Source of the DNA: GCA-2683825 sp965662355
GTDB lineage: Bacteria > Planctomycetota > UBA1135 > GCA-002686595
Direction of reading: 5' to 3'
Assembly (NCBI GenBank): GCA_965662355.1
Contig: CBFIHP010000002.1
Location: forward strand, 62,001-126,000
DNA length: 64,000 bases
Below, piece after piece: positions 26,931 to 35,960 of the stretch. The position numbers and the translations under genes were made by a program. The notes below the pieces were generated by a model. It was not told where the DNA came from. It saw nothing but the letters and a program-made list of their open reading frames with translations, and made no database searches. Position 1 is the first letter of the stretch; the number at the start of each line of letters is the position of its first letter.

Positions 26931-28871
26931 CTACTTCACCGCGGACTTCATGGTTTCGAGCATGGCGATCGCAGCGGGGTCCGCTTCCAGCCCGCTGCCA
27001 TCCCGCAGAAGCGTTTCAGCTTCCGCGGAGCGACCGCTGAAGTGGTAGTTCAGGGCAAGGACGATGCGCGCATCGCGATCGCTCGAATGTCCCTGTAGGT
27101 AGGCTTCGAGTGCCGCCAGTTGCGTTTCGAAGTCCTGAGGATTGCCGTAGAACATGCGCTTGTCGACGGTCGTTTGCGCGAGAGCGGGCTCGAGTTCGAA
27201 GGCGCGTCGAATGGCGTAGGCGGCGTAGTGATAATCACCGGCGGCGAAGAGAGCGTCGCTGAGCACCAGGAACAGCCCCCCCTGATCGGAGGCGTATTCG
27301 ATGGCCTTGGCATAGAACTGCACGGCGTCGGTGTAGCGACCTTCACGGAACGCGCGGTCGCCCAAGGTGAGATAGCGTTCGGCGGCGATCGGAAGCCGGC
27401 CGGTTTCTGCCTCGGGGACGACGCCCTCTCCGGAGGCCTCCGCGCCATTCACGTAGACGACCGTCGTCGTGTTCTGGGCCGGAGCCTCATCGTAGACGTA
27501 GACGGTGCTGAAGTACGGGCGGTAGTAGCTGTAGAGGTACGGGAAGTAGCAGGCGAAGTAGAACGGCCATGCACCCCAATAGCAGGGGTTGTAGAAGCCG
27601 CCGTACCATTTCGAGCCCCAGTAGTAGCACGAGCCGAAGGTGTTGTAGACGCTGTGATAGACGCCGCCGTAGCCCCGGTAGTTGCTGCCGACGATGCCCG
27701 AGCCGAGCGAACCGGTGTTTTCCGGATAGCCCGCGTTCGGGCGCAGGGAAACGCGCGCCGAGCCAGGGTCGAGCGCGGATGCCCCCCCGCGTGTTCCCGA
27801 CGACGCTGTGGGGCGCGGGTCTCCGGCGCCTGTGTTGCCACCCGTCTTCGGGCCCGTGGGAATGCTCCGCGTCCCTACTTGCCCGGGGTTCTTCAGCCGC
27901 TGTAGAGGGCCGGAGCCGTAGCGCACACGGCCTGCCGAGCCGCTCTTGCCCGTTCCGACTTTCCTTCCGCTTCCCGTTCGACTCCCGGTTTGTGCCGATC
28001 CCGCCGACCGGGCGGGGGCGTCACGAAGCGTTCTCGAGGACGGAGCCGTGCCCGTCTTGCGCCCCGAGGAGCTGGTGGCGCTGCGAGGGGTGAGCACCGA
28101 GCGGCCGCGGCTCGAGCTCGAATAGGCCGGCGCGGGGAAGCGTACCCGGCTCGAGGGAGCGCGATAGAGCGTTCCGGCCCCCCCAGTCCCCGTCGAGCTG
28201 CCACCCGAGGGGGTCGGTGAGTACGTCGAGCCCGTGTTGGCTGCCGAGCCACTTCTTGCCGAGGAATTCCGCGCGGAGTTCGGGGTGGTCGTCGTACCGG
28301 TGGGGGTCGCGCTCGGGTTGCTCGAGACGCTGCGACTCGAGGATCCCCGGAAGCGGTTGGTGTAAATGGTCGAGCTCGAACGCGGCGAGCTCGTTGTGCG
28401 GCTGCCCCCACCGGAATTCGAAGGACGGTATCTCGAAGCCGAGGATGTCGAGCGGGAGGTGGTCGAGCGCGAGGTGGTCGAGCGGGAGGTGGTCGAGCGG
28501 GAGGTCGAGCGCCCCGGGTTGTAGCGCGAGCCAGGGGAGGTGGTCGAGCGCGAGGAGCGGCCGACCGAACGCGAGCCTGCCGAGCTGCGCGGGACGTAGG
28601 AGCTGCGCCCTGCGGAGCGGCTCGAGGTGGAAGGCCGCGTCGAGCGTGAGGGCGTGCTGCGCCGGGGGGCGACACTCCGTGAACGGCTGGGTGCCGAGCG
28701 AACGCTGCGCCCGGTTGAGCGTTGCCCGGTCGAGCGTGCCGAGGATCCCGTGGAGCGCGAGGTGCGCTGGGGGGCCGGGTCGGTCGCGGCCAGGATCTCC
28801 GAGGTGGTGGCGAGGAAGGTGAATGCGAGAAGGATCGTGGCGAGGATCTTTTTCATGTGAGTGGCTTCCAT
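26931..28871 (-). CDS. Secreted Ser/Arg/Thr-rich protein with C-terminal TPR region
   Basis: 646 residues from the ATG at 28871; the ATG at 28856 (MKKILATILLAF) gives a more classical signal peptide and both have purine-rich ribosome-binding sites. Residues 30-400 are low complexity, dominated by Ser, Arg, Thr and Gly with repeats such as STTSR. A Tyr/Trp-rich segment follows (GGVYHSVYNTFGSCYYWGSK, PFYFACYFPYLYSYY), then a 150-residue TPR-like domain (ERYLTLGDRAFREGRYTDAV...). Proteins of this kind are often surface or matrix-associated in planctomycetes; the basic tract could bind polyanions. Function unknown. Confidence 0.75.
   Translation of the reverse strand: MEATHMKKILATILLAFTFLATTSEILAATDPAPQRTSRSTGSSARSTGQRSTGRSVRSAPSRSRSVAPRRSTPSRSTRPSTSSRSAGRSSYVPRSSAGSRSVGRSSRSTTSPGSRYNPGRSTSRSTTSRSTTSRSTTSRSTSSASRYRPSNSGGGSRTTSSPRSSSTIYTNRFRGSSSRSVSSNPSATPTGTTTTPNSARNSSARSGSAANTGSTYSPTPSGGSSTGTGGAGTLYRAPSSRVRFPAPAYSSSSRGRSVLTPRSATSSSGRKTGTAPSSRTLRDAPARSAGSAQTGSRTGSGRKVGTGKSGSAGRVRYGSGPLQRLKNPGQVGTRSIPTGPKTGGNTGAGDPRPTASSGTRGGASALDPGSARVSLRPNAGYPENTGSLGSGIVGSNYRGYGGVYHSVYNTFGSCYYWGSKWYGGFYNPCYWGAWPFYFACYFPYLYSYYRPYFSTVYVYDEAPAQNTTTVVYVNGAEASGEGVVPEAETGRLPIAAERYLTLGDRAFREGRYTDAVQFYAKAIEYASDQGGLFLVLSDALFAAGDYHYAAYAIRRAFELEPALAQTTVDKRMFYGNPQDFETQLAALEAYLQGHSSDRDARIVLALNYHFSGRSAEAETLLRDGSGLEADPAAIAMLETMKSAVK
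28447..28506. repeat. Four tandem 15-bp repeats
   Basis: Four copies of GTCGAGCGGGAGGTG (two copies carry one base change) lie inside the Ser/Arg-rich gene and encode the STTSR units on the minus strand. Weaker copies of GTCGAG occur around them. Such repeats vary in number by slippage. Confidence 0.8.
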
Positions 28872-29041
28872 CCTACGCCCCTTCCCGCAAATGGAGTGCC
28901 GAACGCTGAGTCCCTGTTTTCAAGCCTTACGGAGCAATTCGTCCCCCAGAAAGGACACCCTGTGCAACAGCGGGGGCCTCGGGTGTCGTTCCAGAGGGTC
29001 ACCCCCCCCTCTGTTCTGGCGCAAGCCTCGCGCGGGCCGGC

Positions 29042-30241
29042 TCAGGGCTTGCGCGGGGTCAGCATCAAGACGGCTCCGCGGCCCTTGGAGAGGATCTTGA
29101 TGCGCGCCAGACCGGACCGCGATCCCTCGGGGAGGGCCTTGTGGAGGGCCGCGATCTGGGCGGCGCCGGTGCGTTCGTGTTGCTTCACGAACAGAAGGTA
29201 GCCCGTCCGCTCCCCGATGTTCTCCCAACCCTCGGGGGCCTCGTCTCTCCGTTCGCTCAGCTGGGCCACGTAGGCAATCGGCTGACCGTTCGGGGACAGC
29301 TCGAAGGTGGGCTGGGAATCGAGCTCTAGTCCCTCGGCCTCCAATCGTGCGCGCACCTTGCTGGCGGCCTCGATCGCGGCTTCCCAGCTGAGCGAGCCTT
29401 TCAGCTCTTGGCGGCGAAAGGTCATCGCCAGCAGGGGGCGCTCGACGACCCGCATTGGCTCCGCGATTCGGACCATCTTGGTGCCCGGTTTCGGGGACTC
29501 TTCGAGCTGAAAGAAATCATCGATGTAGCGCCCATTCACGCGGAACTCGGTGAGCCGTTCTTCCATGATCAGCTTGCCGCTGCTCGAAACCTCGATACGT
29601 ACGGGGTAGGGGCGTCCACGTTGCTCGCCCCATTCGAGAACCGTGAGGGTCTCCAGGGAACGCTTGCCGTGGAAGGCTTGAATCGATCGGGGGCGACCCT
29701 CTTCGTCCAGTTGTGCGACGAGTCGACCGACGGGATCGAGCTCCTGACAGCAGGCGTAGGGACGAACGAGCGCTTCGCGCTCGGTGGGGGAGGCGTCGCT
29801 CTCGAGCCACTCGAAACCGCGTGGCCAGAACAGAAGAGCGCGCTTTGTCTCGAAGCTCATGCGTGCCAGCGGCCGGTTCTTGCCTTCGATCGTGGTCACG
29901 TACTTGGCGCGTCGCTGGATCGTTTCGCCGAACAAGGCCAGGGTGCTGCGAATCTCGAGGCCGGTCTTCGCCTTCATCTCGAAGTCGAGGCGCGCACGAT
30001 CGGGAAAGACGAAACAGCCGCTGACGGCCTCGACCTGTCCGGTGGAAGCGTAGGTGATCTCTGACTTGAAGGAGACGCTACCGATGCCCTTGGTCGCTCG
30101 CTGCGGGGCGGGGTGCGGATGTTCCGCCTCCTGGGCGGAGACCGTCTCCGCCATCCCGAACAGCACGAGCGTGGCTAGCCGAGCCGCTCGCGCAAGACCC
30201 GGGCGGCTTCGTGCAAGGTTTCGTGTTTCTTGGCGAAGCAA
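29042..30241 (-). CDS. Exported protein of unknown function
   Basis: 399 residues with a signal peptide (LARAARLATLVLFGMAETVSAQ). The start ATG lies inside the 3' end of the aminotransferase gene, a 67-bp overlap; the next in-frame start (GTG, inside the signal) would destroy the signal, so I keep the overlap. The middle part (from VSFKSEITYASTGQVEAVSG to VNGRYIDDFFQLEESPKPG) has the strand pattern of outer-membrane lipoprotein-sorting-like folds that bind lipids. The C-terminal 110 residues look like a separate alpha/beta domain. I do not recognise the family. Confidence 0.65.
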   Translation of the reverse strand: MLRQETRNLARSRPGLARAARLATLVLFGMAETVSAQEAEHPHPAPQRATKGIGSVSFKSEITYASTGQVEAVSGCFVFPDRARLDFEMKAKTGLEIRSTLALFGETIQRRAKYVTTIEGKNRPLARMSFETKRALLFWPRGFEWLESDASPTEREALVRPYACCQELDPVGRLVAQLDEEGRPRSIQAFHGKRSLETLTVLEWGEQRGRPYPVRIEVSSSGKLIMEERLTEFRVNGRYIDDFFQLEESPKPGTKMVRIAEPMRVVERPLLAMTFRRQELKGSLSWEAAIEAASKVRARLEAEGLELDSQPTFELSPNGQPIAYVAQLSERRDEAPEGWENIGERTGYLLFVKQHERTGAAQIAALHKALPEGSRSGLARIKILSKGRGAVLMLTPRKP

Positions 30242-31341
30242 AAGCGTATCTCCCTGTTTCCGTTTTGGGGGTCGGAGTAGAAGCTCGAACCCGGGACCGA
30301 GGCCACACCACCCGAGCGCAAGATGCGCATGGCGAAGTCCGTATCCGTCTCGGCTGGCTTCGCCAGATCCCGTATGTCACACATGATGTAGTACGCGCCC
30401 AGGGGGCGCGAAACCCCGAAGCCGACCCCTTCCAGGGTCTCCAGGAGAATATCGCGTCGCTCGCGGTATTCCCGTCGTAGCCCCTCGAAGTACTCCGTTT
30501 CGAAGGCCAGGGCCTCCGCCGCGGCTTCCTGCAGGGGCGCCGGTGCTCCGACGGTCAGAAAGTCGTGCATCTTGCGAATGGCGAGGGAGATTTCCTCAGG
30601 AGCCACGCACCAGCCGACGCGCCATCCGGTGGCACTCCAGGTTTTCGAAAGCCCACTGATCGTGATCGTGCGCTCGGCCATGCCCGGGAGCGATGCGATC
30701 GAGATGTGTTCGGCGCTGTCGTAGAGGATGTACTCGTAGATCTCGTCGGTGATCGCGAGGACGTCGTGTTTCACGCACAGCTCGGCGATGCGCGTCAGCT
30801 CGTCCCGCGAGAACACCTTGCCCGTCGGGTTGTGTGGCGTGTTCAGAATGATGGCCCGCGTCTTCTTCCCGAAGGCCTGCTCCAGTTCGTCGAAGTCGAT
30901 CGCCCAGTCCGGAGAGTGCAGCCGGCAAAAGCGCGGGATCGCCCCGGAGATCCAGCAGTCGGGGCCATAGTTCTCGTAGAAGGGCTCGAACAGGCAGACC
31001 TCGTCGCCCGGATCGAGAATCGCCAGCATGGTAGCGATCATGGCCTCGGTCGCGCCGCAACAGACCGTCACGTTGGCGTTGGCGTCGGTGGGGATCCGGT
31101 TGTATTCGCTGGTGCGCTTTGCGACCGCCTTGCGAAGGCTTTCGGCACCCCAGGTGATGGCGTACTGATTGATATCCGCGTCGATCGCGCGTTTCGCCGC
31201 TTCCTTCATGGGCAGAGGTGCTTCGAAGTCGGGAAAGCCCTGGGCCAGGTTGATTCCGCCTTCCTGGGTGCAGATGCGGCTCATCTCTCGGATGACCGAC
31301 TCTTCGAAGCGGGCGGCTTTTTGGGAGGTCCTGGAACGCAC
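30175..31341 (-). CDS. PLP-dependent class I aminotransferase
   Basis: 388 residues from a GTG at 31339-31341; the longer frame would overlap the upstream gene. Fold type I aminotransferase: GGINLAQGFPDFEAP at the front, NTPHNPTGKVF, the PLP-phosphate and lysine region SGLSKTWSATGWRVGW (Lys forms the Schiff base), and the C-terminal Arg in REIRFCFAK. The best family comparison is the aspartate/methionine/kynurenine aminotransferase group (YbdL-like). The amino donor cannot be settled. Cytoplasmic. Confidence 0.9.
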   Translation of the reverse strand: MRSRTSQKAARFEESVIREMSRICTQEGGINLAQGFPDFEAPLPMKEAAKRAIDADINQYAITWGAESLRKAVAKRTSEYNRIPTDANANVTVCCGATEAMIATMLAILDPGDEVCLFEPFYENYGPDCWISGAIPRFCRLHSPDWAIDFDELEQAFGKKTRAIILNTPHNPTGKVFSRDELTRIAELCVKHDVLAITDEIYEYILYDSAEHISIASLPGMAERTITISGLSKTWSATGWRVGWCVAPEEISLAIRKMHDFLTVGAPAPLQEAAAEALAFETEYFEGLRREYRERRDILLETLEGVGFGVSRPLGAYYIMCDIRDLAKPAETDTDFAMRILRSGGVASVPGSSFYSDPQNGNREIRFCFAKKHETLHEAARVLRERLG

Positions 31342-31364
31342 GTGCCTACGGTACCAAGTTCGGT

Positions 31365-32303
31365 CTAGGGCAACCTGTAGGCCCACTCCCGCCAATCCTC
31401 TGACTTCTCCCCGTAGTGCCGATCGCTGAGGAGTGCCAGTTCACGGAGAACGACTTCCCTGCGTCGATCTTTCAGGCGGTCGAGCGAATCCACCAGCTCG
31501 CGGGCCGCGAGCCCTTTGCTCTTCATCTCGTGGCGGCCGATATAGGAGAGCGAAGTGGCTGCCGCAGCGGACACCAGATTGACCTCGTCGTAGAGCAGGT
31601 CGGAGAGCGGGATGATCGCATCCGGATCACGCAGGATGCCGAGCACGCTGGCGCACTGGGCGCGGACTCCCGGTTCCTCGTCGATCAGTGCGTCACGACA
31701 CTCCTCGGCCAGTTCCGCGTCTTTCTCACCGCCAGGTCGGCTCGAAACGATGCACTGCAGCGCGAAGGCAGCGTTGCTCCGCGTCCAGGGGTCGGGGTGG
31801 TTGATGAGGTAGCTCGCGATCGTGTCGGTCGGGGTGTCCGGCAAGCCGAGCAGTCCCAAACCCGTCAGGGCGTTTTGCACGACGCGTTGATCGGGGTCGT
31901 TGAGCGTGTTCAGGAGGGGCCCCATGGCGCGCATGTCGGCCGAGAAGCCGAGGGCCATGGCGGCGGTCTGGCGGTTGATCGTGGAGCCGATCAGCAGAAC
32001 GTCGAGCAACTCCTCGAGGCGATCGTTCGACCGTTTCTGCAGACTCCGTTCGATCGCGTTCAGGCGACGAAGCTCCGCTTCTTTCTTGGCCGTGAGCTTC
32101 AGGTTGTGCCACTGCTTCAGGCTCTTCGCGTACTGGGCCATGAAATAGCCCATGGTCTGTGGTTCCGCATCCGGCAGGGGGACGAAGGGGCTCTCTCCGA
32201 GCTCGTCACCGGATGCGGCTCCTCCCCACTGACATCCGACGAGGGAGACGATCAGGGTCAAGAGAAGCAGGGGCTTGGAGGGGACGGATTGCACAGATTG
32301 CAT
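31365..32303 (-). CDS. HEAT-repeat lipoprotein
   Basis: 312 residues. Lipoprotein signal LLLLTLIVSLVGC with lipobox Cys24. Residues about 100-260 contain HEAT/Armadillo-like units of about 30 residues (NRQTAAMALGFSADMRAMGP, DQRVVQNALTGLGLLGLPDT, DPWTRSNAAFALQCIVSS, EPGVRAQCASVLGILRDPDA, VNLVSAAAATSLSYIG). This makes a solenoid for protein-protein contact at the envelope. Probably cotranscribed with the aminotransferase gene 23 bp downstream. Confidence 0.78.
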   Translation of the reverse strand: MQSVQSVPSKPLLLLTLIVSLVGCQWGGAASGDELGESPFVPLPDAEPQTMGYFMAQYAKSLKQWHNLKLTAKKEAELRRLNAIERSLQKRSNDRLEELLDVLLIGSTINRQTAAMALGFSADMRAMGPLLNTLNDPDQRVVQNALTGLGLLGLPDTPTDTIASYLINHPDPWTRSNAAFALQCIVSSRPGGEKDAELAEECRDALIDEEPGVRAQCASVLGILRDPDAIIPLSDLLYDEVNLVSAAAATSLSYIGRHEMKSKGLAARELVDSLDRLKDRRREVVLRELALLSDRHYGEKSEDWREWAYRLP

Positions 32304-32721
32304 GGGCCAGGGGCGGTTTGGGGCGAGTTTCGCGTGGGGGTCGGGAGGGACGATCGAGATGGGGGAGTCTTCCTGGGGACATCCCTTCGGCCGGCTTTCT
32401 CCTCGAAAGTAGGCCGAAGGACCAGGCGTGGACGCCCCTGGATAGGATGCCCTTTCCTACCTGGAGGGAGCCCTGGGAAAGTTCGGTGTGGGAGGGGGGT
32501 ACGAATCTTGCAAGGGGTTCCCTCAGAATCCGCCCAGGTTATGCTGAAGGGCTATCGTAAGGACGCGGTTCTCGCGAACGGCGTGAAAAGCTCGGCAGAA
32601 AGCCCCTTGTCCGGCCGATAGGAAAGCCCAGGACGGAACCTTCAGGAACTCGAAACCGACCCTCGAGCAGCCCGATCCGCGATGGCGGACCCAGGCCAAC
32701 CAGGGAAGTCCTCACGTTGCG
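32304..32721. other. Divergent intergenic region (418 bp)
   Basis: Lies between the HEAT lipoprotein (minus) and the DUF3108 protein (plus). No protein-like frame is seen. It holds the two-part hairpin at 32384-32420. Confidence 0.55.
32384..32420. promoter_or_regulatory. Two-part inverted repeat (structured RNA or operator)
   Basis: CCTTCGGCC (32384-32392) pairs perfectly with GGCCGAAGG (32412-32420). Inside, CTTTC (32395-32399) pairs with GAAAG (32405-32409) around the loop TCCTC, leaving a 2x2 internal loop. The fold forms on either strand and lies in the leader space of both divergent genes. Confidence 0.4.
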
Positions 32722-33687
32722 ATGCGCACCCTAACTCTCGCTCTTCTCGGTCTCATCTCCCAGGGCAATGGCCCCGACGCGGGGGACGATACGGCCAAGG
32801 CGCCCCGCGAGGCCGCCGCGGCCCGCGGTTTCATCGTTCCTCGCCCGGGCCCCATTCTGGTCCTGCCGCGGGACGAGACGCTGATCTACGACGCCAAGAT
32901 CGAGCTCGGGCCGTTTTCGGCCAGCGTCGGAACCGTGACCCAGAAATCCAGGGTCGAGCCGTACCAGAGCTCGCTGCTTCTTAATACCGGCTCGGAGAGC
33001 GGTGAGGCCGGCCTCGAGACCGCCACGGTCAGCATTCGAGCCCAAGGGGATTACACCTTCTACGAGATGGACTCGCTGATCGAAACGCGCATCCTGCCCA
33101 CGGAGTGGCCCCAGGTGACCTATCGCATGGTCAACAAGGGTACGGAGAAGCGCCGGCGCGAGGTCAAGATGGGCACCCACGAGGGCTCGTTCCAGGCCAG
33201 CTATCGCAAGGACACGAGTCACGGCGCTCCTTCCGGGACGCGCATCTGGCGCGAGCCCACCTTCCGCGAAATCCCCGAGGACGCGGTCGACATGCTCTCG
33301 TCGATCTTCCTTGCGCGCACGCTGATCGAAGACGGGGTCAACGCCCTGACCTTCCCGCTGATCGACAAGCTCCAGATCTGGCAAGTCACGTTGCGACGCG
33401 GCAGGGAGAAGCGCATGAAGTTGCCGGCCGGCACCTTTGACGTCGTCGAGATCATCATCCAGCCGAGCCCTCGCGAGGGCGAGGAAGTGGCAGCCGCCAA
33501 GAAAAAGAAGTTCAAAGGGCTCTTCGGAATGCGCGGGGACATCCATCTGTGGGTGGACAAGAAGAGCGGCGTTCCGGTGCGTATCCAGGGCGACATCCCC
33601 GCCGGCATCGTGACCCTGGGAGTCGACGTGAGGCTGAAGTCGTACGCAGGCACGCCCTCCAATTTCAAGGCCGTCGCCAGCCGCTGA
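32722..33687 (+). CDS. DUF3108-type exported protein
   Basis: 321 residues with a short signal-like N-terminus (MRTLTLALLGLISQG). The strand pattern from LPRDETLIYDAKIELGPFSA onward, the segment AVDMLSSIFLARTL and the end MRGDIHLWVDKKSGVPVRIQ match the DUF3108 family, periplasmic beta-rich proteins of unknown role found in many Gram-negatives. It stands alone and converges with ygfZ. Confidence 0.72.
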   Translation: MRTLTLALLGLISQGNGPDAGDDTAKAPREAAAARGFIVPRPGPILVLPRDETLIYDAKIELGPFSASVGTVTQKSRVEPYQSSLLLNTGSESGEAGLETATVSIRAQGDYTFYEMDSLIETRILPTEWPQVTYRMVNKGTEKRRREVKMGTHEGSFQASYRKDTSHGAPSGTRIWREPTFREIPEDAVDMLSSIFLARTLIEDGVNALTFPLIDKLQIWQVTLRRGREKRMKLPAGTFDVVEIIIQPSPREGEEVAAAKKKKFKGLFGMRGDIHLWVDKKSGVPVRIQGDIPAGIVTLGVDVRLKSYAGTPSNFKAVASR

Positions 33688-33702
33688 GCTCGTGGGACGA
33701 GC
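33688..33702. terminator. Hairpin between convergent genes
   Basis: GCTCGT-GGG-ACGAGC is a perfect 6-bp stem with a 3-nt loop, beginning at the base after the DUF3108 stop codon and 10 bp from the convergent ygfZ stop. No T-run. Confidence 0.4.
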
Positions 33703-33711
33703 CCTTGGCTC

Positions 33712-34797
33712 TCAGCGAGCAATCGGCAGTTCGACCAGCGTGCCTTCGAAGCCGGTGTCGCCCAGAACGAACCTCGTGCCGGGCGTCTGGTGCTTGCGCT
33801 TGACGTAGGCGAGCACACAGCCGCTGTCCAGGACGAAGGAATAGGCCCACGTGGTGACGAGGCCTAGCTCGCGTACGTCGTTCGCTTCCCCGAGGAGAAG
33901 CTTGGTACCGCGCGGAATGGGTTCGTCGCCATTGACCGCCAGGGCCTCCAGGCGCTTGTTCAGTCCGCCGTAGGTCTCGATCTTGGCCACGACCTCCTGA
34001 CCGATGTAGCAACCCTTCTCGAGGGAGAAGGCGTCCCCGAGCCGGGCCTCCTGGGGGTAGATGTTCTCATCGACATCGACCCCGAAGAGGGCCGCCCCTC
34101 GCTCCACACGGAGCATATCCCGGGCGACGAGGCCCGCGGGAAGGGCTCCCGAGCCCACGAGGGCCGTCCACAGGGCCGCAGCCTCTGCACCGGCGTCGAG
34201 GCGGAAACCTGGGGCTCCCGCCACGGGGAGCTGCGTGACATGCACGCTGGAGGCGTTCCAGAGCACCTCGCGGGGGGCGTGGGCCGGAGTCGCTTCGAAG
34301 CCGGGGAAGAGCCGCCCGATGGTCTCCAGAGCGCCGGGGCCGCCGAGCTCGAGGGGCCGGTGCTCCTGCGAGGCCTCCTCGATCTTCACATCCTCGGAGA
34401 AGAGGTACATGTCGAGGGCCGCCGCGAGCTTCTGCCCCTGGCCCGGAGGGGTCGACAGCTCGAGGCGTTCCTCGAAGCGGGCCAGTTCGAAGTCGAAGAG
34501 CACCTTGCCCTTGGCCGACAGCAAGAGGTTTCGGTTGCCCTCGCCGATTGCCAGAGAGCGCACGTCGTTCGCCAGGAGCCGGTGCAGGAAGCCCAGGGCA
34601 TCGCCGCCGCTGACGATGAGCCGCTCGCGATCGACGGCCTCGAAAAGGCAGCTTCCTTCGATTCCTGCACGGTATTCCGCTGGAACGTCACCGAAGGTCA
34701 GTGCGGTGTCGAAATCAGAGGCTTCGGGGCGCGCGGCGGCGCGAGCACCCTGGGAGGCGCTCGCGGCGAGAATGTGTTCTAGGAAAGGCTGGCTCAC
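33712..34797 (-). CDS. ygfZ: YgfZ/GcvT-like folate-binding protein
   Basis: 361 residues from a GTG. YgfZ uses tetrahydrofolate and helps maintain or repair certain iron-sulphur enzymes. The family signature KGCYIGQE (K-G-C-Y-x-G-Q-E) is intact, including the conserved Cys, and the N-terminal part has the GcvT-like folate domain (LIVSGGDALGFLHRLLANDV). Iron-sulphur clients in this window would include the radical SAM proteins. A TATGAT hexamer lies 9 nt before the start codon. Confidence 0.88.
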   Translation of the reverse strand: MSQPFLEHILAASASQGARAAARPEASDFDTALTFGDVPAEYRAGIEGSCLFEAVDRERLIVSGGDALGFLHRLLANDVRSLAIGEGNRNLLLSAKGKVLFDFELARFEERLELSTPPGQGQKLAAALDMYLFSEDVKIEEASQEHRPLELGGPGALETIGRLFPGFEATPAHAPREVLWNASSVHVTQLPVAGAPGFRLDAGAEAAALWTALVGSGALPAGLVARDMLRVERGAALFGVDVDENIYPQEARLGDAFSLEKGCYIGQEVVAKIETYGGLNKRLEALAVNGDEPIPRGTKLLLGEANDVRELGLVTTWAYSFVLDSGCVLAYVKRKHQTPGTRFVLGDTGFEGTLVELPIAR

Positions 34798-34806
34798 GGG
34801 ATCGGA

Positions 34807-34812
34807 ATCATA
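34807..34812 (-). promoter_or_regulatory. Putative -10 hexamer TATGAT before ygfZ
   Basis: Minus-strand TATGAT, 9 nt before the GTG start. Fits the near-leaderless pattern. Confidence 0.35.
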
Positions 34813-34911
34813 GGCGAGCTCGGGTGCAAAGGGCTCGATCGCTTGCCCGATCGAGGCGCGGGTGAAGAAAAACCCCTTTCACGTTTCGCATCCTCGGACG
34901 TCTGTACTGGG

Positions 34912-35490
34912 ATGCATACGGCGAACGGGATGCTCGTTGGAGCGAACCTATTGGATGACCGGGAACTGATCACACGCTTCCTTGCCGGAGAGCGGGACTG
35001 TTTCGGGCTGCTGGTACGCCGCCACGCATCTCCGCTCTGGGCCACCCTGCGCCGCAATCTGCGTGACGACGAGGAAGCGCGGGATGTCTATCAAGAGACG
35101 TGGCTCCGAGCCTTCGAGCGGATCGGTACCCTGCGGGACGCCGGCCGGCTGCGCTCCTGGCTGCTGTCGATCGCCCTCAACCTCGTGCGTCAGGGACACC
35201 GTCGGAGAGACAATATTCAGGACCTCGCGGCTCTGTCCGAGGCCGAGCCCGTGGTGCATCAGGACGCTGCACAGGCCCTCGAGGCCCAGGACGAGCACAC
35301 TTTCCTGCGGAGCCGCATCGCCCTTTTACCGCCCCGGCAACGCGAGGTTCTCGACCTGCGCATGAACCACGGTTTGAGTCACACGGAGACTGCGGCCATG
35401 CTGGGGATCACGGATGAGAGCTCCCGGGCGAACTACTACCAGGCCCTGCGACGGCTCCGCGCCGAGTACGAGGGTCGCCAAGGAGAATGA
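34912..35490 (+). CDS. ECF-type RNA polymerase sigma factor
   Basis: 192 residues from the ATG at 34912 (a second ATG at 34930 also works). Region 2 runs from LLDDRELITRFLAGERDCFG to RLRSWLLSIALNLVRQ, with the EEARDVYQETWLRAFER core-binding helix. Region 4 (LLPPRQREVLDLRMNHGLSHTE...) ends in a helix-turn-helix. The stop overlaps the next start (ATGA), the usual arrangement for a sigma factor and its anti-sigma. The stress it answers to is unknown. Confidence 0.9.
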   Translation: MHTANGMLVGANLLDDRELITRFLAGERDCFGLLVRRHASPLWATLRRNLRDDEEARDVYQETWLRAFERIGTLRDAGRLRSWLLSIALNLVRQGHRRRDNIQDLAALSEAEPVVHQDAAQALEAQDEHTFLRSRIALLPPRQREVLDLRMNHGLSHTETAAMLGITDESSRANYYQALRRLRAEYEGRQGE

Positions 35491-35960
35491 TGATGACTGA
35501 TTCCACCCTGCAACGCTCCGCCTGCGAACGGGTCCAGGGCCGCCTCGAGAGGCTCATGGACGGAGGCCTCGCAGCCCTGGAAGAAGCCCGTGATCAGGGG
35601 CATCTCGAGGCCTGCGGAGCCTGCTCCCACGAGCGCGAAGCCTGGGAGGGTTTCATGGGCCTCATGCGCCAGGCCGAGGCGCCCAGCGGCGCCCTGGCGG
35701 GGGAGTTCAGCCTCGTTCAACGTCAGCTGGCGGCCCAGCTCGAGCAGCGGATCGGGTCCGAGGTGCGCGCCCGGCGAACCGCCCGGAGGCTTTCGATCGG
35801 GGCCGCAGCCGCGGCTCTGCTTCTCGTGGGAGGCTTCTTCGTGCTCGCCGAATCGACGCCAGGGCTGCTCCGGGCGGAGGAGATCTCGCAGCTCGAGTTC
35901 CGTCTGCCGCCCTGGGGTGATTTTCTGTCCCAGATCGGGTCCCTGGGGAGCGCCAAATGA
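35487..35960 (+). CDS. Zinc-finger anti-sigma factor, membrane-anchored
   Basis: 157 residues. The N-terminal domain has the ZAS motif HLEACGAC (H-x3-C-x2-C), which binds zinc and clamps the sigma factor. One membrane helix follows (LSIGAAAAALLLVGGFFVLA, about residues 100-120), and a short periplasmic tail. Starts in a 4-base overlap with the sigma gene; its stop overlaps the next gene in the same way. Confidence 0.88.
   Translation: MMMTDSTLQRSACERVQGRLERLMDGGLAALEEARDQGHLEACGACSHEREAWEGFMGLMRQAEAPSGALAGEFSLVQRQLAAQLEQRIGSEVRARRTARRLSIGAAAAALLLVGGFFVLAESTPGLLRAEEISQLEFRLPPWGDFLSQIGSLGSAK

Noticed and set aside
28447..28506. CRISPR-like array
   Set aside because: The 15-bp units are in tandem with no spacers and are in frame within a coding sequence.
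34868..34902. ECF-type promoter (AAC...CGTC) before the sigma factor gene
   Set aside because: The spacing of about 24 nt is too long for known ECF promoters.
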